Assembly: GCF_000685235.1 (NCBI RefSeq) | Contig: NZ_ARYH01000003.1 | Location: 248,001-312,000 of the forward strand | Origin: Hyphomonas adhaerens MHS-3 | GTDB taxonomy: Bacteria; Pseudomonadota; Alphaproteobacteria; Caulobacterales; Hyphomonadaceae | Length of the DNA stretch: 64,000 bases | Direction: 5' to 3' | Shown here: positions 1 through 8,188 of the stretch, piece by piece | Position numbering within the stretch: position 1 is the stretch's first letter | How the letters are laid out: every line of letters starts with the position of its first letter | Position numbers and translations under genes: made by a program | Notes under the pieces: model-generated | Told to the model about the DNA's origin: nothing | What the model saw: only the letters and a program-made list of their open reading frames with translations | The model's database searches: none

Positions 1-129
1 ATCGTCCAATGGGCCTCGATGGCGATTGCTGTAGATACGTTCGTATGTCTCACGCATGCCCGCCTGTTCCTGGTAGGCCTTTACCGCATCGGTAAACAGG
101 AGTTCGGCATAGTTCTGCATCACAGTCAT
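1..129 (-). CDS. N-terminal fragment, probable pyridoxamine 5'-phosphate oxidase-family (FMN-binding split barrel) protein
   Basis: Only the first 43 codons lie in the window; the gene runs off the left edge. The start is the ATG ending at 129, preceded on the minus strand by GGAGGGG that overlaps the end of the thioesterase gene, so the two are translationally linked (1 base between stop and start). The visible protein begins MTVMQNYAELLFTDAVKAYQ and continues with GMRETYERIYSNRHRGPLDD. This opening resembles the N terminus of the PNPOx-like flavin-binding family, in which the catalytic barrel would follow. The family call rests on this short stretch alone. Confidence 0.5.
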   Translation of the reverse strand, partial: MTVMQNYAELLFTDAVKAYQEQAGMRETYERIYSNRHRGPLDD

Positions 130-130
130 T

Positions 131-565
131 TTACCCCTCCTTCGCCGGCTTCAGGACCGGGTTCAGGGTGAGACTCGCGGTGGAGCGGGCAGCTTCCTTG
201 CCGCGTGAATCGTAGAGCTCGGCTTCGGCGAACACCATTGCCCGGCCGACATTGCGCAGGCGGGCGGCCACTTCGATGGCGCCTTTGCGAACAGGGCGGA
301 GAAAATGCGTATGCAGGTCCACCGTCGAAGGCAGTTTCGTCTTGCCGGCTTTCATGCCCGCCAGCATGCCGATCGTATCATCCATCATGGCGACAAGATA
401 GCCGCCCTGGATGACACCGGCCGGATTGCAGAACTCTGGCCGGCCTTCGAAGCGCACACGTGTGGTCAGTTCTTTCATGTCGAGCGCAAGAAGCTCGAAA
501 CCAAGCGACGTCGAGCTCGGGCTGGGCGTCGGAAACACATCACGAATGAGGTGGCTGTCGGGCAT
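131..565 (-). CDS. PaaI-family hotdog-fold acyl-CoA thioesterase
   Basis: A 144-residue protein of the length usual for PaaI/YbgC-like hotdog thioesterases, which hydrolyse acyl-CoA or aryl-CoA thioesters in the cytoplasm. The core motif GVIQGGYLVAMMDDTIG (about residues 50-66) is the family's HGG-type helix signature with a downstream acidic residue; the expected His of HGG is Gln here. A second conserved stretch, VDLHTHFLRPVRKG, matches the TxxLxxxFLRP strand. The gene starts 6 bases after the stop of the acyl-CoA dehydrogenase gene upstream, so it probably belongs to the same beta-oxidation-related operon. Its substrate cannot be read from the sequence. Confidence 0.85.
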   Translation of the reverse strand: MPDSHLIRDVFPTPSPSSTSLGFELLALDMKELTTRVRFEGRPEFCNPAGVIQGGYLVAMMDDTIGMLAGMKAGKTKLPSTVDLHTHFLRPVRKGAIEVAARLRNVGRAMVFAEAELYDSRGKEAARSTASLTLNPVLKPAKEG

Positions 566-571
566 GTCAGG

Positions 572-1738
572 CTAGAGGGTCCTCGCGATCAGCATTTTCA
601 TGACTTCATTGGCCCCGCCATAAATGCGCTGCACGCGGGCGTCCGCATACATCTGGGCGATGGGATACTCGTCCATATAACCAAAGCCGCCGTGCAGTTG
701 CAGACACTCGTCGATGATCTTGCACTGCAGGTCGCTGATCCAGTATTTCGACATGGAGGCCGTCGCAGCGTCGAGCTCCTCTTTCAGGAGAAGCTCCGTA
801 CAGTGATCAGCAAAGACCTTTGCGACAGTCGCTTCGGTCTTGCACTCGGCGAGCTTGAACTGGGTGTTCTGGAAATCGAAGATCGTACCGCCGAACGCTT
901 TGCGGTTCTTGACGTACTCGACGGTCTCATGGATCGCGCGCTCAATCATGCCAACGCCCTGAAGGCCGATGATGTGGCGCTCTTGCGGCAGCTTCTGCAT
1001 CAGCTGGATGAAGCCCTTGCCTTCTTCCTCACCGAGGAGGTTCGAGGCGGGCACGCGCACATCGTCGAAGAACAGTTCGGATGTGTCGGCAGCATGCTGG
1101 CCGACTTTCTCCAGGTTCCGGCCCCGGCGGAAGCCTTCCACCTTGTCTGTCTCAACGCCAACAATCGAAATGCCTTTGGCGCCCTGGCTCGGATCAGTCT
1201 TGACGCAAAGCAGGATCAGGTTGGCGGTCTGGCCGTTGGAAATGAAGGTCTTCGAACCGTTGATGACATACTCGTCGCCATCGCGTTTGGCGGTCGTCTT
1301 CATGCCCTGGAGGTCGGAGCCCGCGCCCGGCTCCGTCATTGCGATGGCCGTGACGATATCGCCATTACAGATGCCTGGCAGCCAGCGGCGCTTCTGCTCT
1401 TCGGTACCGTAGGCGGTGATGTAGGGGGCGATGATCGCGTTGTGCAGCGTGATGCCGAACCCGTCGATGCCCTTCCACTGTTGTTGTTCGATGATGATGG
1501 CCTCGTGGCGGAAATCACCGCCTGCACCGCCATATTCTTCCGGCACCGACGCGCCAAGCAGGCCCATCTCGCCAGCCTTCTTCCAGATATCCTTCGGCAC
1601 GACCCCGGCCTTGCGCCACTCCGGCACGTGCGGAGCGCATTCCTTTTCAAAGAACTGGCCGACCGCATCGGAGAAAATGTCGAGCTCCTCATCCTGACGC
1701 CACGTGGGCTTGGGTACGTTGAGCGGGCTCTGTTGCAT
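572..1738 (-). CDS. Long-chain-type acyl-CoA dehydrogenase
   Basis: FAD-dependent dehydrogenase (388 aa from the ATG at 1738, MQQSPLNVPKPTWRQ) that forms the alpha-beta double bond of acyl-CoA. Visible family motifs are the FAD/substrate block AMTEPGAGSDLQGMKTTA, the KVGQHAADTSELFFDDVRVP strand, the RKAFG motif and a C-terminal QLHGGFGY. The usual MCAD catalytic Glu site (IYEGT) reads IYGGANEVMK, as in LCAD and isovaleryl-CoA dehydrogenases. The catalytic base is therefore inferred to be the Glu of LPQERHI on helix G. An upstream in-frame ATG at 1774 would add 12 residues of atypical sequence, so the downstream start is preferred. A LiuR-like operator lies about 60 bases upstream. Confidence 0.9.
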   Translation of the reverse strand: MQQSPLNVPKPTWRQDEELDIFSDAVGQFFEKECAPHVPEWRKAGVVPKDIWKKAGEMGLLGASVPEEYGGAGGDFRHEAIIIEQQQWKGIDGFGITLHNAIIAPYITAYGTEEQKRRWLPGICNGDIVTAIAMTEPGAGSDLQGMKTTAKRDGDEYVINGSKTFISNGQTANLILLCVKTDPSQGAKGISIVGVETDKVEGFRRGRNLEKVGQHAADTSELFFDDVRVPASNLLGEEEGKGFIQLMQKLPQERHIIGLQGVGMIERAIHETVEYVKNRKAFGGTIFDFQNTQFKLAECKTEATVAKVFADHCTELLLKEELDAATASMSKYWISDLQCKIIDECLQLHGGFGYMDEYPIAQMYADARVQRIYGGANEVMKMLIARTL

Positions 1739-1789
1739 GGTCGTTCTCCGGCTTTCATCTAATATAGTGAGCAAGCGGGCAATTTCCGC

Positions 1790-1803
1790 TTACGTTCACG
1801 TAA
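1790..1803. promoter_or_regulatory. Candidate operator for LiuR-like MerR regulator
   Basis: TTACGTTCACGTAA is a near-perfect inverted repeat (TTACG/CGTAA) centred about 58 bases upstream of the acyl-CoA dehydrogenase start. An element sharing 11 of 14 bases (GAACGTCAACGTAA at 4340-4353) precedes the MerR regulator gene. MerR proteins of the LiuR/AcuR group bind TTACGT-like palindromes at branched-chain and fatty-acid catabolic genes. The assignment to the nearby regulator is inference. Confidence 0.55.
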
Positions 1804-1892
1804 ACATGTAGCCGCCCGGCCCATTTTTTCCCAGTCCTTCCCCAGCGTTAGACGTATGAGGATTCAGGGAAAATTTTGCCGCAGGGCACCGC

Positions 1893-1913
1893 CGGGAGTG
1901 TATCACACTCCCG
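1893..1913 (-). terminator. Hairpin downstream of DmdC-like dehydrogenase
   Basis: A 9-bp perfect stem (CGGGAGTGT...ACACTCCCG) with a 3-base loop lies 40 bases past the stop of the minus-strand gene 1953-3734. No clear U-run follows immediately, so it may be a 3' stabilising hairpin rather than a classical intrinsic terminator. Confidence 0.4.
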
Positions 1914-1952
1914 CGATTACCCCGAGACAATCAAAACCAGGAAAGATTCGCC

Positions 1953-3734
1953 TCAGAAGGCGTCTACTTCGAGATCCATCAGCGGCGCTGCGCCGGTCTT
2001 CACTTTTGCGAGATGAGCTGCGCCATCCGGCAAGAGGCGCTCAACGAAGTAGCGCCCGGTCACCAGTTTCTGCTCGTAGTAAGGCTCGCTGCCCTTGTTC
2101 TCCAGCGCAATCTTCGCCATCTGCGCCCACATGTATGCCAGCGCTGTCAGACCGAACAGGTGCAGGTAATCATGGCTGGATGCCCCGGCATTGTTGAAAT
2201 CCGACATGCCATTCTGCATCAGCCACATCGTGCCCTCTTGCAGCTCACCCTTGATCTTCTGCAAGCCCTCCACGAACAGCGTCATCTCCTCATTGCCCTC
2301 ATTCGCCGCAATGAATTCGTCGATGTCGGAGAAGAAGGAGAAGACTGCGCGTCCGCCATTGGCCGCCAGCTTGCGGCCAACAAGGTCCAGCGCCTGCACG
2401 CCGTTTGTGCCTTCGTAGATTGTAGTGATCCGGCAGTCGCGGACGATCTGCTCCATGCCCCATTCACGGGTAAATCCGGAACCGCCATGCAGCTGCAGGG
2501 CCCAGTTGGCACACTCATAGCCCTTGTGGGTCAGATAGGCTTTCACCACCGGGGTCAGTAGCGCCATGTAGTCGGAGGATTTTTCACGCACTTCATCTTC
2601 CGGCGACTTGTGTTGCAGGTCGGCCTGGAACGCCGTCCAGTAAGTGAAGCAACGCGCCCCTTCGATGAACGCCTTCTGGTCCAACAGCATGCGGCGCACA
2701 TCCGGGTGCACGATGATCGGATCGGCTGGCTGTTCAGGCGACTTCACGCCGGTCAGCGAGCGGCCCTGAACGCGGTCGCGCGCGAAGTCAGCGGCGTTCT
2801 GGTAGGCCAGCTCAGCCTGTGACAGGCCCTGCAGGCCGACGCCGAGGCGCGCTTCGTTCATCATCACGAACATGGTGCGCATCCCCTTGTGCTCCTCGCC
2901 AACGAGGAAGCCGGTCGCGCCATCATAATTCATCACGCACGTCGCATTGCCGTGGATGCCCATCTTTTCTTCGAGACCACCGCAGGAACAGTCATTGCGT
3001 TCGCCAATGGAACCGTCTTCTCCCACCATGTACTTCGGCACCAGGAACAGCGAGATGCCCTTGATCCCTTCCGGGGCGCCTTCAATGCGCGCCAGAACGA
3101 GATGGATGATATTGTCCGTCAGGTCCTGCTCACCACCGGAGATCCAGATCTTCTGGCCCGTGATCTTGTAGGTGCCGTCCGCCTGGGGCACGGCTTTCGT
3201 CTTGATCAAACCCAGATCGGTCCCGCACTGCGGCTCGGTCAGGTTCATCGTGCCGGCCCATTCGGCCGACGCCATTTTCGGGCCGTACTTCGCCTTCAGC
3301 TCATCGGACCCACCGGCCATCAGCGCCTGAAATGCGCCATGGGTGAGCCCCGGATACATGCCGAATGCCATGTTCGACGACGATACCATCTCGGTCCATG
3401 CAATGTTCACAACATGCGGCAGGCCCTGCCCGCCCATTTCCGGATCCACCGAGAGAAGCGGCCAGCCACCTTCGACCAGCTGCTTGTAAGCATCCGGGAA
3501 GCCGTCCGGCGTTTTCACGCTTGCATCGTCGCTGCGGACACAGCCCTGACGGTCACCAGTGGCGTTCAGCGGATACAGCACTTCCTTCGCGAACTTGCCG
3601 CCTTCCTCAAGAATCGCATTGACCAGATCGGGTGTCACTTCCTCGAAACCGGGCAGGTTCGAATAATTCTGGATCTGAAGCACTTCCTGAAGAATGAAGC
3701 GCATGTCGCGGATTGGGGCGTCGTAACGAGGCAT
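1953..3734 (-). CDS. Acyl-CoA dehydrogenase, DmdC/3-methylmercaptopropionyl-CoA dehydrogenase type
   Basis: A 593-residue flavoprotein, longer than ordinary acyl-CoA dehydrogenases because it has the extra N-terminal segment and the C-terminal alpha-helical domain of the DmdC-like group. The FAD-contacting block MNLTEPQCGTDLGLIKTKA and QLHGGSGFTREWGMEQIVRD are present, and the catalytic Glu is in TIYEGTNGVQALDLVGRKL. Such enzymes act on 3-methylmercaptopropionyl-CoA in dimethylsulfoniopropionate breakdown, or on medium and long-chain acyl-CoA; which applies cannot be decided here. It lies between the LCAD-type gene and its likely MerR regulator. Confidence 0.9.
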   Translation of the reverse strand: MPRYDAPIRDMRFILQEVLQIQNYSNLPGFEEVTPDLVNAILEEGGKFAKEVLYPLNATGDRQGCVRSDDASVKTPDGFPDAYKQLVEGGWPLLSVDPEMGGQGLPHVVNIAWTEMVSSSNMAFGMYPGLTHGAFQALMAGGSDELKAKYGPKMASAEWAGTMNLTEPQCGTDLGLIKTKAVPQADGTYKITGQKIWISGGEQDLTDNIIHLVLARIEGAPEGIKGISLFLVPKYMVGEDGSIGERNDCSCGGLEEKMGIHGNATCVMNYDGATGFLVGEEHKGMRTMFVMMNEARLGVGLQGLSQAELAYQNAADFARDRVQGRSLTGVKSPEQPADPIIVHPDVRRMLLDQKAFIEGARCFTYWTAFQADLQHKSPEDEVREKSSDYMALLTPVVKAYLTHKGYECANWALQLHGGSGFTREWGMEQIVRDCRITTIYEGTNGVQALDLVGRKLAANGGRAVFSFFSDIDEFIAANEGNEEMTLFVEGLQKIKGELQEGTMWLMQNGMSDFNNAGASSHDYLHLFGLTALAYMWAQMAKIALENKGSEPYYEQKLVTGRYFVERLLPDGAAHLAKVKTGAAPLMDLEVDAF

Positions 3735-3756
3735 ATTTGCAGGTCCTTTAATGCGT

Positions 3757-3825
3757 GAAGGGCGTCTACCACTTTCGTAGCGCGCCCTTCTGGAAAGGTC
3801 TTTCTAATATGGCGGAAAACCCGCC
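3757..3825 (-). terminator. Two hairpins between MerR gene and DmdC-like gene
   Basis: Reading on the minus strand, GGCGG-GTTTT-CCGCC (3825-3811) comes first, followed by a longer imperfect stem whose arms are GAAGGGCG and CGCCCTTC (3790-3783 with 3764-3757), with an inner CTAC/GTAG pair. They fill the 98 bases after the MerR stop and could end its transcript or structure the leader of the dehydrogenase mRNA. No strong U-run is present. Confidence 0.4.
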
Positions 3826-3832
3826 TTACAGA

Positions 3833-4312
3833 TCAGACTTCATCAAGCTGTCGACGTGCCACAGCCTCATAGGCGGCCGCTTGACGTTTGCCTTCTTCGG
3901 TAGGGCCGACCTGGTCAACCAGGCCCTCCAGCCAGACGATGCCTTTGCGGAGTTCTCCGAGCGCGGTGTCGATATCTTCACGCTGGATTTCCAGCTCTTT
4001 CACCTGTTTGCGGAACTTCTCCAGCATCATGCGCGTCTGCGCCCGCTTGCCGTCATTCAGCGCATAGAGATCAAGGATCTCGCGGATGTCGGCCAGCGGC
4101 AATCCAAGGCGCTTGAGGCGGACAATTATCGTCAGCCGTGCGCGGTCCCGGTTTGAATAGACCCGCATCATGCCATCACGCGCCGGGTGCAGCATGTCTT
4201 TGTCTTCGTAGAAACGCAGGGCCCGTGGCGTTACCCCGAACTCCCGGGCGAGTTCAGAGATTGTGTAGGTGCGGGAATCTGCAGCGGAAATCGAGGGGTG
4301 CTTGTGTGACAT
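3833..4312 (-). CDS. MerR-family transcriptional regulator, LiuR-like
   Basis: A 159-residue protein. Residues 16-85 form the MerR winged helix-turn-helix (TISELAREFGVTPRALRFYE...). A long helix follows (about 86-135, EKFRKQVKELEIQREDIDTA) that would make the antiparallel dimer coiled coil. It contains no cysteines, so it is not a metal or redox sensor of the MerR/SoxR sort. LiuR/AcuR-type members control leucine, isovalerate or fatty-acid oxidation genes. The gene sits beside two acyl-CoA dehydrogenase genes, and matching TTACGT-type elements precede it and the LCAD-type gene, so autoregulation and operon control are likely. Confidence 0.85.
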   Translation of the reverse strand: MSHKHPSISAADSRTYTISELAREFGVTPRALRFYEDKDMLHPARDGMMRVYSNRDRARLTIIVRLKRLGLPLADIREILDLYALNDGKRAQTRMMLEKFRKQVKELEIQREDIDTALGELRKGIVWLEGLVDQVGPTEEGKRQAAAYEAVARRQLDEV

Positions 4313-4339
4313 AGGGTCAACTTAGATCAAACCTTACGC

Positions 4340-4353
4340 GAACGTCAACGTAA
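4340..4353. promoter_or_regulatory. Candidate operator upstream of the MerR gene
   Basis: GAACGTCAACGTAA, embedded in TTACGCGAACGTCAACGTAA (4334-4353), begins 27 bases upstream of the MerR start codon. It matches the reverse complement of the site at 1790-1803 at 11 of 14 positions. It is inferred to be the autoregulatory operator. Confidence 0.5.
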
Positions 4354-4394
4354 GCCCCGAATAAATTTTGCGCCATTCCGGCCTTCTAAGCCAA

Positions 4395-4459
4395 TTAACC
4401 GGAAATTACCCTACAGTTATCAGATTAAGCGGAAATCTTTACCTTTAACCTCCCCTTAA
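4395..4459 (+). promoter_or_regulatory. Two CtrA-type boxes upstream of PodJ-like gene
   Basis: The region holds TTAA-CCGGAAA-TTAC at 4395-4409 (7 of 8 consensus bases) and a perfect TTAA-CCTCCCC-TTAA at 4445-4459, about 90 bases upstream of the preferred start codon at 4550. TTAA-N7-TTAA is the binding consensus of the cell-cycle regulator CtrA in Caulobacterales and relatives. Cell-cycle control of the downstream polarity gene is therefore inferred. Confidence 0.65.
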
Positions 4460-4549
4460 GACGACACCTGCCATCAAACATGGGGAAAATGAACAAATCT
4501 GCCTGTTTCGTTAACCGATGCGGGCGGATTGGCTGTCAGGAGTATGGGG

Positions 4550-7500
4550 ATGAGTCAGTCAGGCACAGGGGCGGCGAAGGGAATCGACCAGCGCGCCCGC
4601 GAAGCCGCGAGAGAGGCCGCCCGCTCGGAAGGACTGACTCTGGGCGAATACCTCGACCGGCTGATGAAAGCCCCTGCTGAGGGTCGCCAGCCGAATGAAG
4701 TGCCCGGCCCTGCCGATGCCCGCCGTCCGCGGTCCGGTTCGGCAGATGATGCACTCGAGCGCCTGACCCGCCGGATCGAAGCCACCGAGGCCCGCTCGGC
4801 CATGGCAATCACCAGCATGGACGACACGATCCATGACCTGGTGGGCCGACTGGAAGACACCCAGCAGACAACCGCTGCCATTGCAGGCCATGTCGAAGGC
4901 GTCATCGACCAGCTGCGCGAAACCCACAATGCCCTGAAACAGAAGGTCCGCCGGCTGGAAGAAGACGATTCCCAGCAGGAAAATCTTGAGGCCATGAAAG
5001 CGCTCGAAAGCGCCCTCGGCAAGCTGGCCAGCCATGTCTACGAAGAGAGCGAACTCGCCGAGCAGGAAACCCAGGCGATCAAGGGCCGGGTCGAATCCGG
5101 GTTCATGGACATCATCGAACGCGTCGAGGCCATGGAAACCCGGGTCGAGACCACACGGACCGACACCGCCGAACAAATCAAGCAGGGCGTCGAACAAGCC
5201 GCGCTTCGTGCTGCCGGCGTTGCGCGCCAGGTTTCCGAACGCATGGACGGCCTCGAAACGGAAGTGCAGGAGCGCCTGGAGGCCGTCAGCGACCGGGCAG
5301 AACGGCTGGAAGCAACCGAAACGCGCATGGAGGCCATTGAGACCGATGTCTCCGGCGCGCTCGATTCCCTGGATATGCGGTTCGACCAAATTCAGAACCG
5401 GCTGACGCGTGCGGAAACCACGACCGACTCGGCGCTGAAGAATCTCGAAACAACGGTCTCAAGTCTCGATGAGCGGATCGGCGACGTTGCCAGCAAGATG
5501 GCCCCGGATCTCGCCGACCAGTTGCGGACCGAATTTGAAGCCCGCTTCGAAGACATGATGTCCTCTGTGCGCGAGACGGTTGATGCCGTACGCCAGGAGC
5601 TGGCGGAAGAAATCACGCGCACGGCAACGACCTCCGGAGAGGAAGCCGTCGCCGAGGTGAAGGAAACGCTCAGCGGCATGCAGGAGCGGCTGGACGCCAA
5701 CGAAGAGCGTCAGGCCAGCGCCATCGAGCAAGTCTCTGCGCAGGTGGGTTCGCTCAACAAGACCTTTGATACCCGGTTGCGCGAAGTTGAAGAACGCAGT
5801 GATGCCGCCACGGGCGAAGCCGTGCGCGAAGAGATCGAGCGTCTTGGCAAGACGGTCAGTGAGCGGATCGATGAACTGGCCGAAGACCTGACCCAACGGG
5901 TCAATGACAGCGAATCCCGCAGCGCTGAAGCGATTGAGCAGATCGGCGATCAGGTTGCCGCGGCCAATAATCGCCTCCAGTCGCGCCAGAACGAGGCGAT
6001 CAAGGCCTTGGCCGAACAGGTCGACGAAAACCGGAAGAAAGCGGATGCCCGCCTTTCCGATGCGCTTGCCGGCGTCTCCGAGCGTCTGGAACAAATGCAG
6101 TCGCAGGCCAATGAATCCGTGTCTCCGGTGCAGAAGGCCATCGCCATGTTGGCGGCCCGTCTCGAAAGCCTGGAAGAAAACACGCCGCCCCCCGGCGCGC
6201 CGGTTGAACTGGACAGCGTCCCCGCCAGCTTGGCTGACATCGATGATAATCCCTTGTCGGACAGCCAGTTCGAAGCCTTTGACACGCCATCCGAGTTCGA
6301 CAGCTTTGAAGACTTCGACACATTCGAGGCCTTTGCCGATTTCGAAGCAGATGAGCCGGGCTCACAAATAGAGCCGGCGGTCTCCCTGCCAGAAACCGAA
6401 GACACGCCACCGCCTGCCGACGCCTCCGACACGGCCCCGCCCGAAGCAGAAACTGAGGTTTCAGAGGACGACGATGGCGTCGCCTTCGAAGCCGAAGAAA
6501 TTTACGCCGAAGGCCCGGTCGAAGAAGACCATGCCGCCGATGATGATGCTGACACATTTGAAGCGGGTCTCGAGTCCTGGGATTCCGAACCTGATGACGA
6601 CATTCAGGCGGAAACGGCAGAGTCATTCGAAGACGATTTCGACGCTATCCGCGCCGCAGTCGAAGGCCTGAGCTTTGCCACCTTGGAGGCTGAAGCAGAC
6701 GGCGAAACAGAACCGGACGAGACCCCGGATCTGTTTACGGAGGAAAGTGAAGACGAACTCGTCACCCCTCTGGAGGCGCTGGATGGGCTTGAAGGCCTCG
6801 ACGAAGCCCATACCGAGGCACGGGAATCCGACATTTTCGACGATGAAGAGTTTGAGGCGATCGACCTGCCCGCCGCCGAGCTGCCAGCGGATGAGGCAGA
6901 AGTGGCCGTGGCCGCGGAACCGGAATCCAGTGAAGCGGAAGCTGCTGAAGAGGCTGATAAACAGCTCGACGCCGACACCGCCGATTACCTGACACGCGCG
7001 CGCAAAGCCGCCATGGCGGCAAGCTTCGGCAAAGGCAGCACGCAAACCGCCGGCAACTCCGGGCGCCCCTTGGTCCGGATGACGTCTGTCGGCTCCAGCC
7101 GCCTGCCCCTGATCGCGGCTGCTTCAGCTGTTGCCGTCGCAGGCGTGGCTGCAGGCGGCTACCTCTACATTCGCGGCAAGCAGGACGCGCCGGTCCAGTC
7201 AGCGCCGGTCAGCACCTATGTTGATCCGGGTGCCAACGACGCCGCGGCCGCCTCGCTCGCGACCAGCGATGATACGGCCGATGCAGATGACCAGTCCGCA
7301 GCGGCCATCGAAGAGGACCTGTTCGGCGAACCGGCAACACCGCCCGCTCAGGCACAATATGCCCCAATCCCGCCCGTCGTGACGGTTCAGGCCGCTGCCG
7401 CATCCGGAAACTATATCGCGCAGTATCAACTGGCTCAGGAAAAACTGACATCCGGGGACTATGCCGACGGCGCAGCACTGATGCGCAAAGCCGCGCAGAA

Positions 7501-8176
7501 GGGTCTCCCCATTGCGCAATATGCGCTCGCGAAGCTGCACGAGCGCGGCACCGGCGTTCCGAAAGATCTTGCCCTTGCACGGGAGTGGACCGAGAAAGCG
7601 GCAACCGGCGGGAATGTGAAAGCAATGCACGACCTGGCCGTCTTCATGGCCGAAGGAGAAGGTGGCGAGCAAACCTATGCCGGCGCTGTGGAATGGTTCC
7701 GCAAGGGCGCCGAATATGGCGTGGTCGACAGCCAGTACAATCTGGGCGTCCTCTATGAGCAAGGTCTCGGCATCAGCCCGAACCTCACCGAATCCCTGTT
7801 CTGGTTCGACGTCGCCAACCGCAATGGTGACGGCGGCGCACCGGCAAAGATCGCCGAACTGATGGAACGCGTTTCACCGGAAGCCGCCGCACAGGCCCGC
7901 AGCCGCGCCGCAACCTGGCAGCCTGCCCCGGCCAATGCGATTGCCAATGGCCGCTTCGGAGCCCAGTCCTGGAATATGGGCAACCCTCTGCAGGTTCAGG
8001 CGATCCAGAAAGCCCTGAGCGCGCTCGGTTACGCGACCGGCACGCCAGACGGCATCATGGGGGATGGAACGGCCACCGCGATCCGTGATTATCAGCGCGC
8101 CAACAACCTGCCCGTAACGGGCACGGTCACGGCGGATCTGATCAATGCACTGAATGCAGGCGCAAGCGCCGGCTGA
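4550..8176 (+). CDS. PodJ-like polar localization protein (coiled coil, Sel1 repeats, peptidoglycan-binding domain)
   Basis: A 1208-residue inner-membrane protein with the domain order of PodJ. The N terminus (KGIDQRAREAAREAARSEG, LTLGEYLDRLM) is typical of the family. Residues about 60-560 are long coiled coil, about 570-820 are a very acidic linker, and about 853-875 are one transmembrane segment (LPLIAAASAVAVAGVAAGGY). Residues about 955-1095 carry Sel1/TPR-like repeats, and about 1144-1200 form a peptidoglycan_binding_1 domain (VQAIQKALSALGYATGTPDG). The coiled coil would be cytoplasmic and the Sel1 and PG domains periplasmic. In Caulobacter PodJ organises the flagellated, adhesive pole. 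The start at 4550 has AGGAG at 7 bases; ATG 4544 and TTG 4529 are less well placed. CtrA boxes upstream support a cell-cycle role. Confidence 0.8.
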   Translation: MSQSGTGAAKGIDQRAREAAREAARSEGLTLGEYLDRLMKAPAEGRQPNEVPGPADARRPRSGSADDALERLTRRIEATEARSAMAITSMDDTIHDLVGRLEDTQQTTAAIAGHVEGVIDQLRETHNALKQKVRRLEEDDSQQENLEAMKALESALGKLASHVYEESELAEQETQAIKGRVESGFMDIIERVEAMETRVETTRTDTAEQIKQGVEQAALRAAGVARQVSERMDGLETEVQERLEAVSDRAERLEATETRMEAIETDVSGALDSLDMRFDQIQNRLTRAETTTDSALKNLETTVSSLDERIGDVASKMAPDLADQLRTEFEARFEDMMSSVRETVDAVRQELAEEITRTATTSGEEAVAEVKETLSGMQERLDANEERQASAIEQVSAQVGSLNKTFDTRLREVEERSDAATGEAVREEIERLGKTVSERIDELAEDLTQRVNDSESRSAEAIEQIGDQVAAANNRLQSRQNEAIKALAEQVDENRKKADARLSDALAGVSERLEQMQSQANESVSPVQKAIAMLAARLESLEENTPPPGAPVELDSVPASLADIDDNPLSDSQFEAFDTPSEFDSFEDFDTFEAFADFEADEPGSQIEPAVSLPETEDTPPPADASDTAPPEAETEVSEDDDGVAFEAEEIYAEGPVEEDHAADDDADTFEAGLESWDSEPDDDIQAETAESFEDDFDAIRAAVEGLSFATLEAEADGETEPDETPDLFTEESEDELVTPLEALDGLEGLDEAHTEARESDIFDDEEFEAIDLPAAELPADEAEVAVAAEPESSEAEAAEEADKQLDADTADYLTRARKAAMAASFGKGSTQTAGNSGRPLVRMTSVGSSRLPLIAAASAVAVAGVAAGGYLYIRGKQDAPVQSAPVSTYVDPGANDAAAASLATSDDTADADDQSAAAIEEDLFGEPATPPAQAQYAPIPPVVTVQAAAASGNYIAQYQLAQEKLTSGDYADGAALMRKAAQKGLPIAQYALAKLHERGTGVPKDLALAREWTEKAATGGNVKAMHDLAVFMAEGEGGEQTYAGAVEWFRKGAEYGVVDSQYNLGVLYEQGLGISPNLTESLFWFDVANRNGDGGAPAKIAELMERVSPEAAAQARSRAATWQPAPANAIANGRFGAQSWNMGNPLQVQAIQKALSALGYATGTPDGIMGDGTATAIRDYQRANNLPVTGTVTADLINALNAGASAG

Positions 8177-8188
8177 TGCTTCCAGCCT

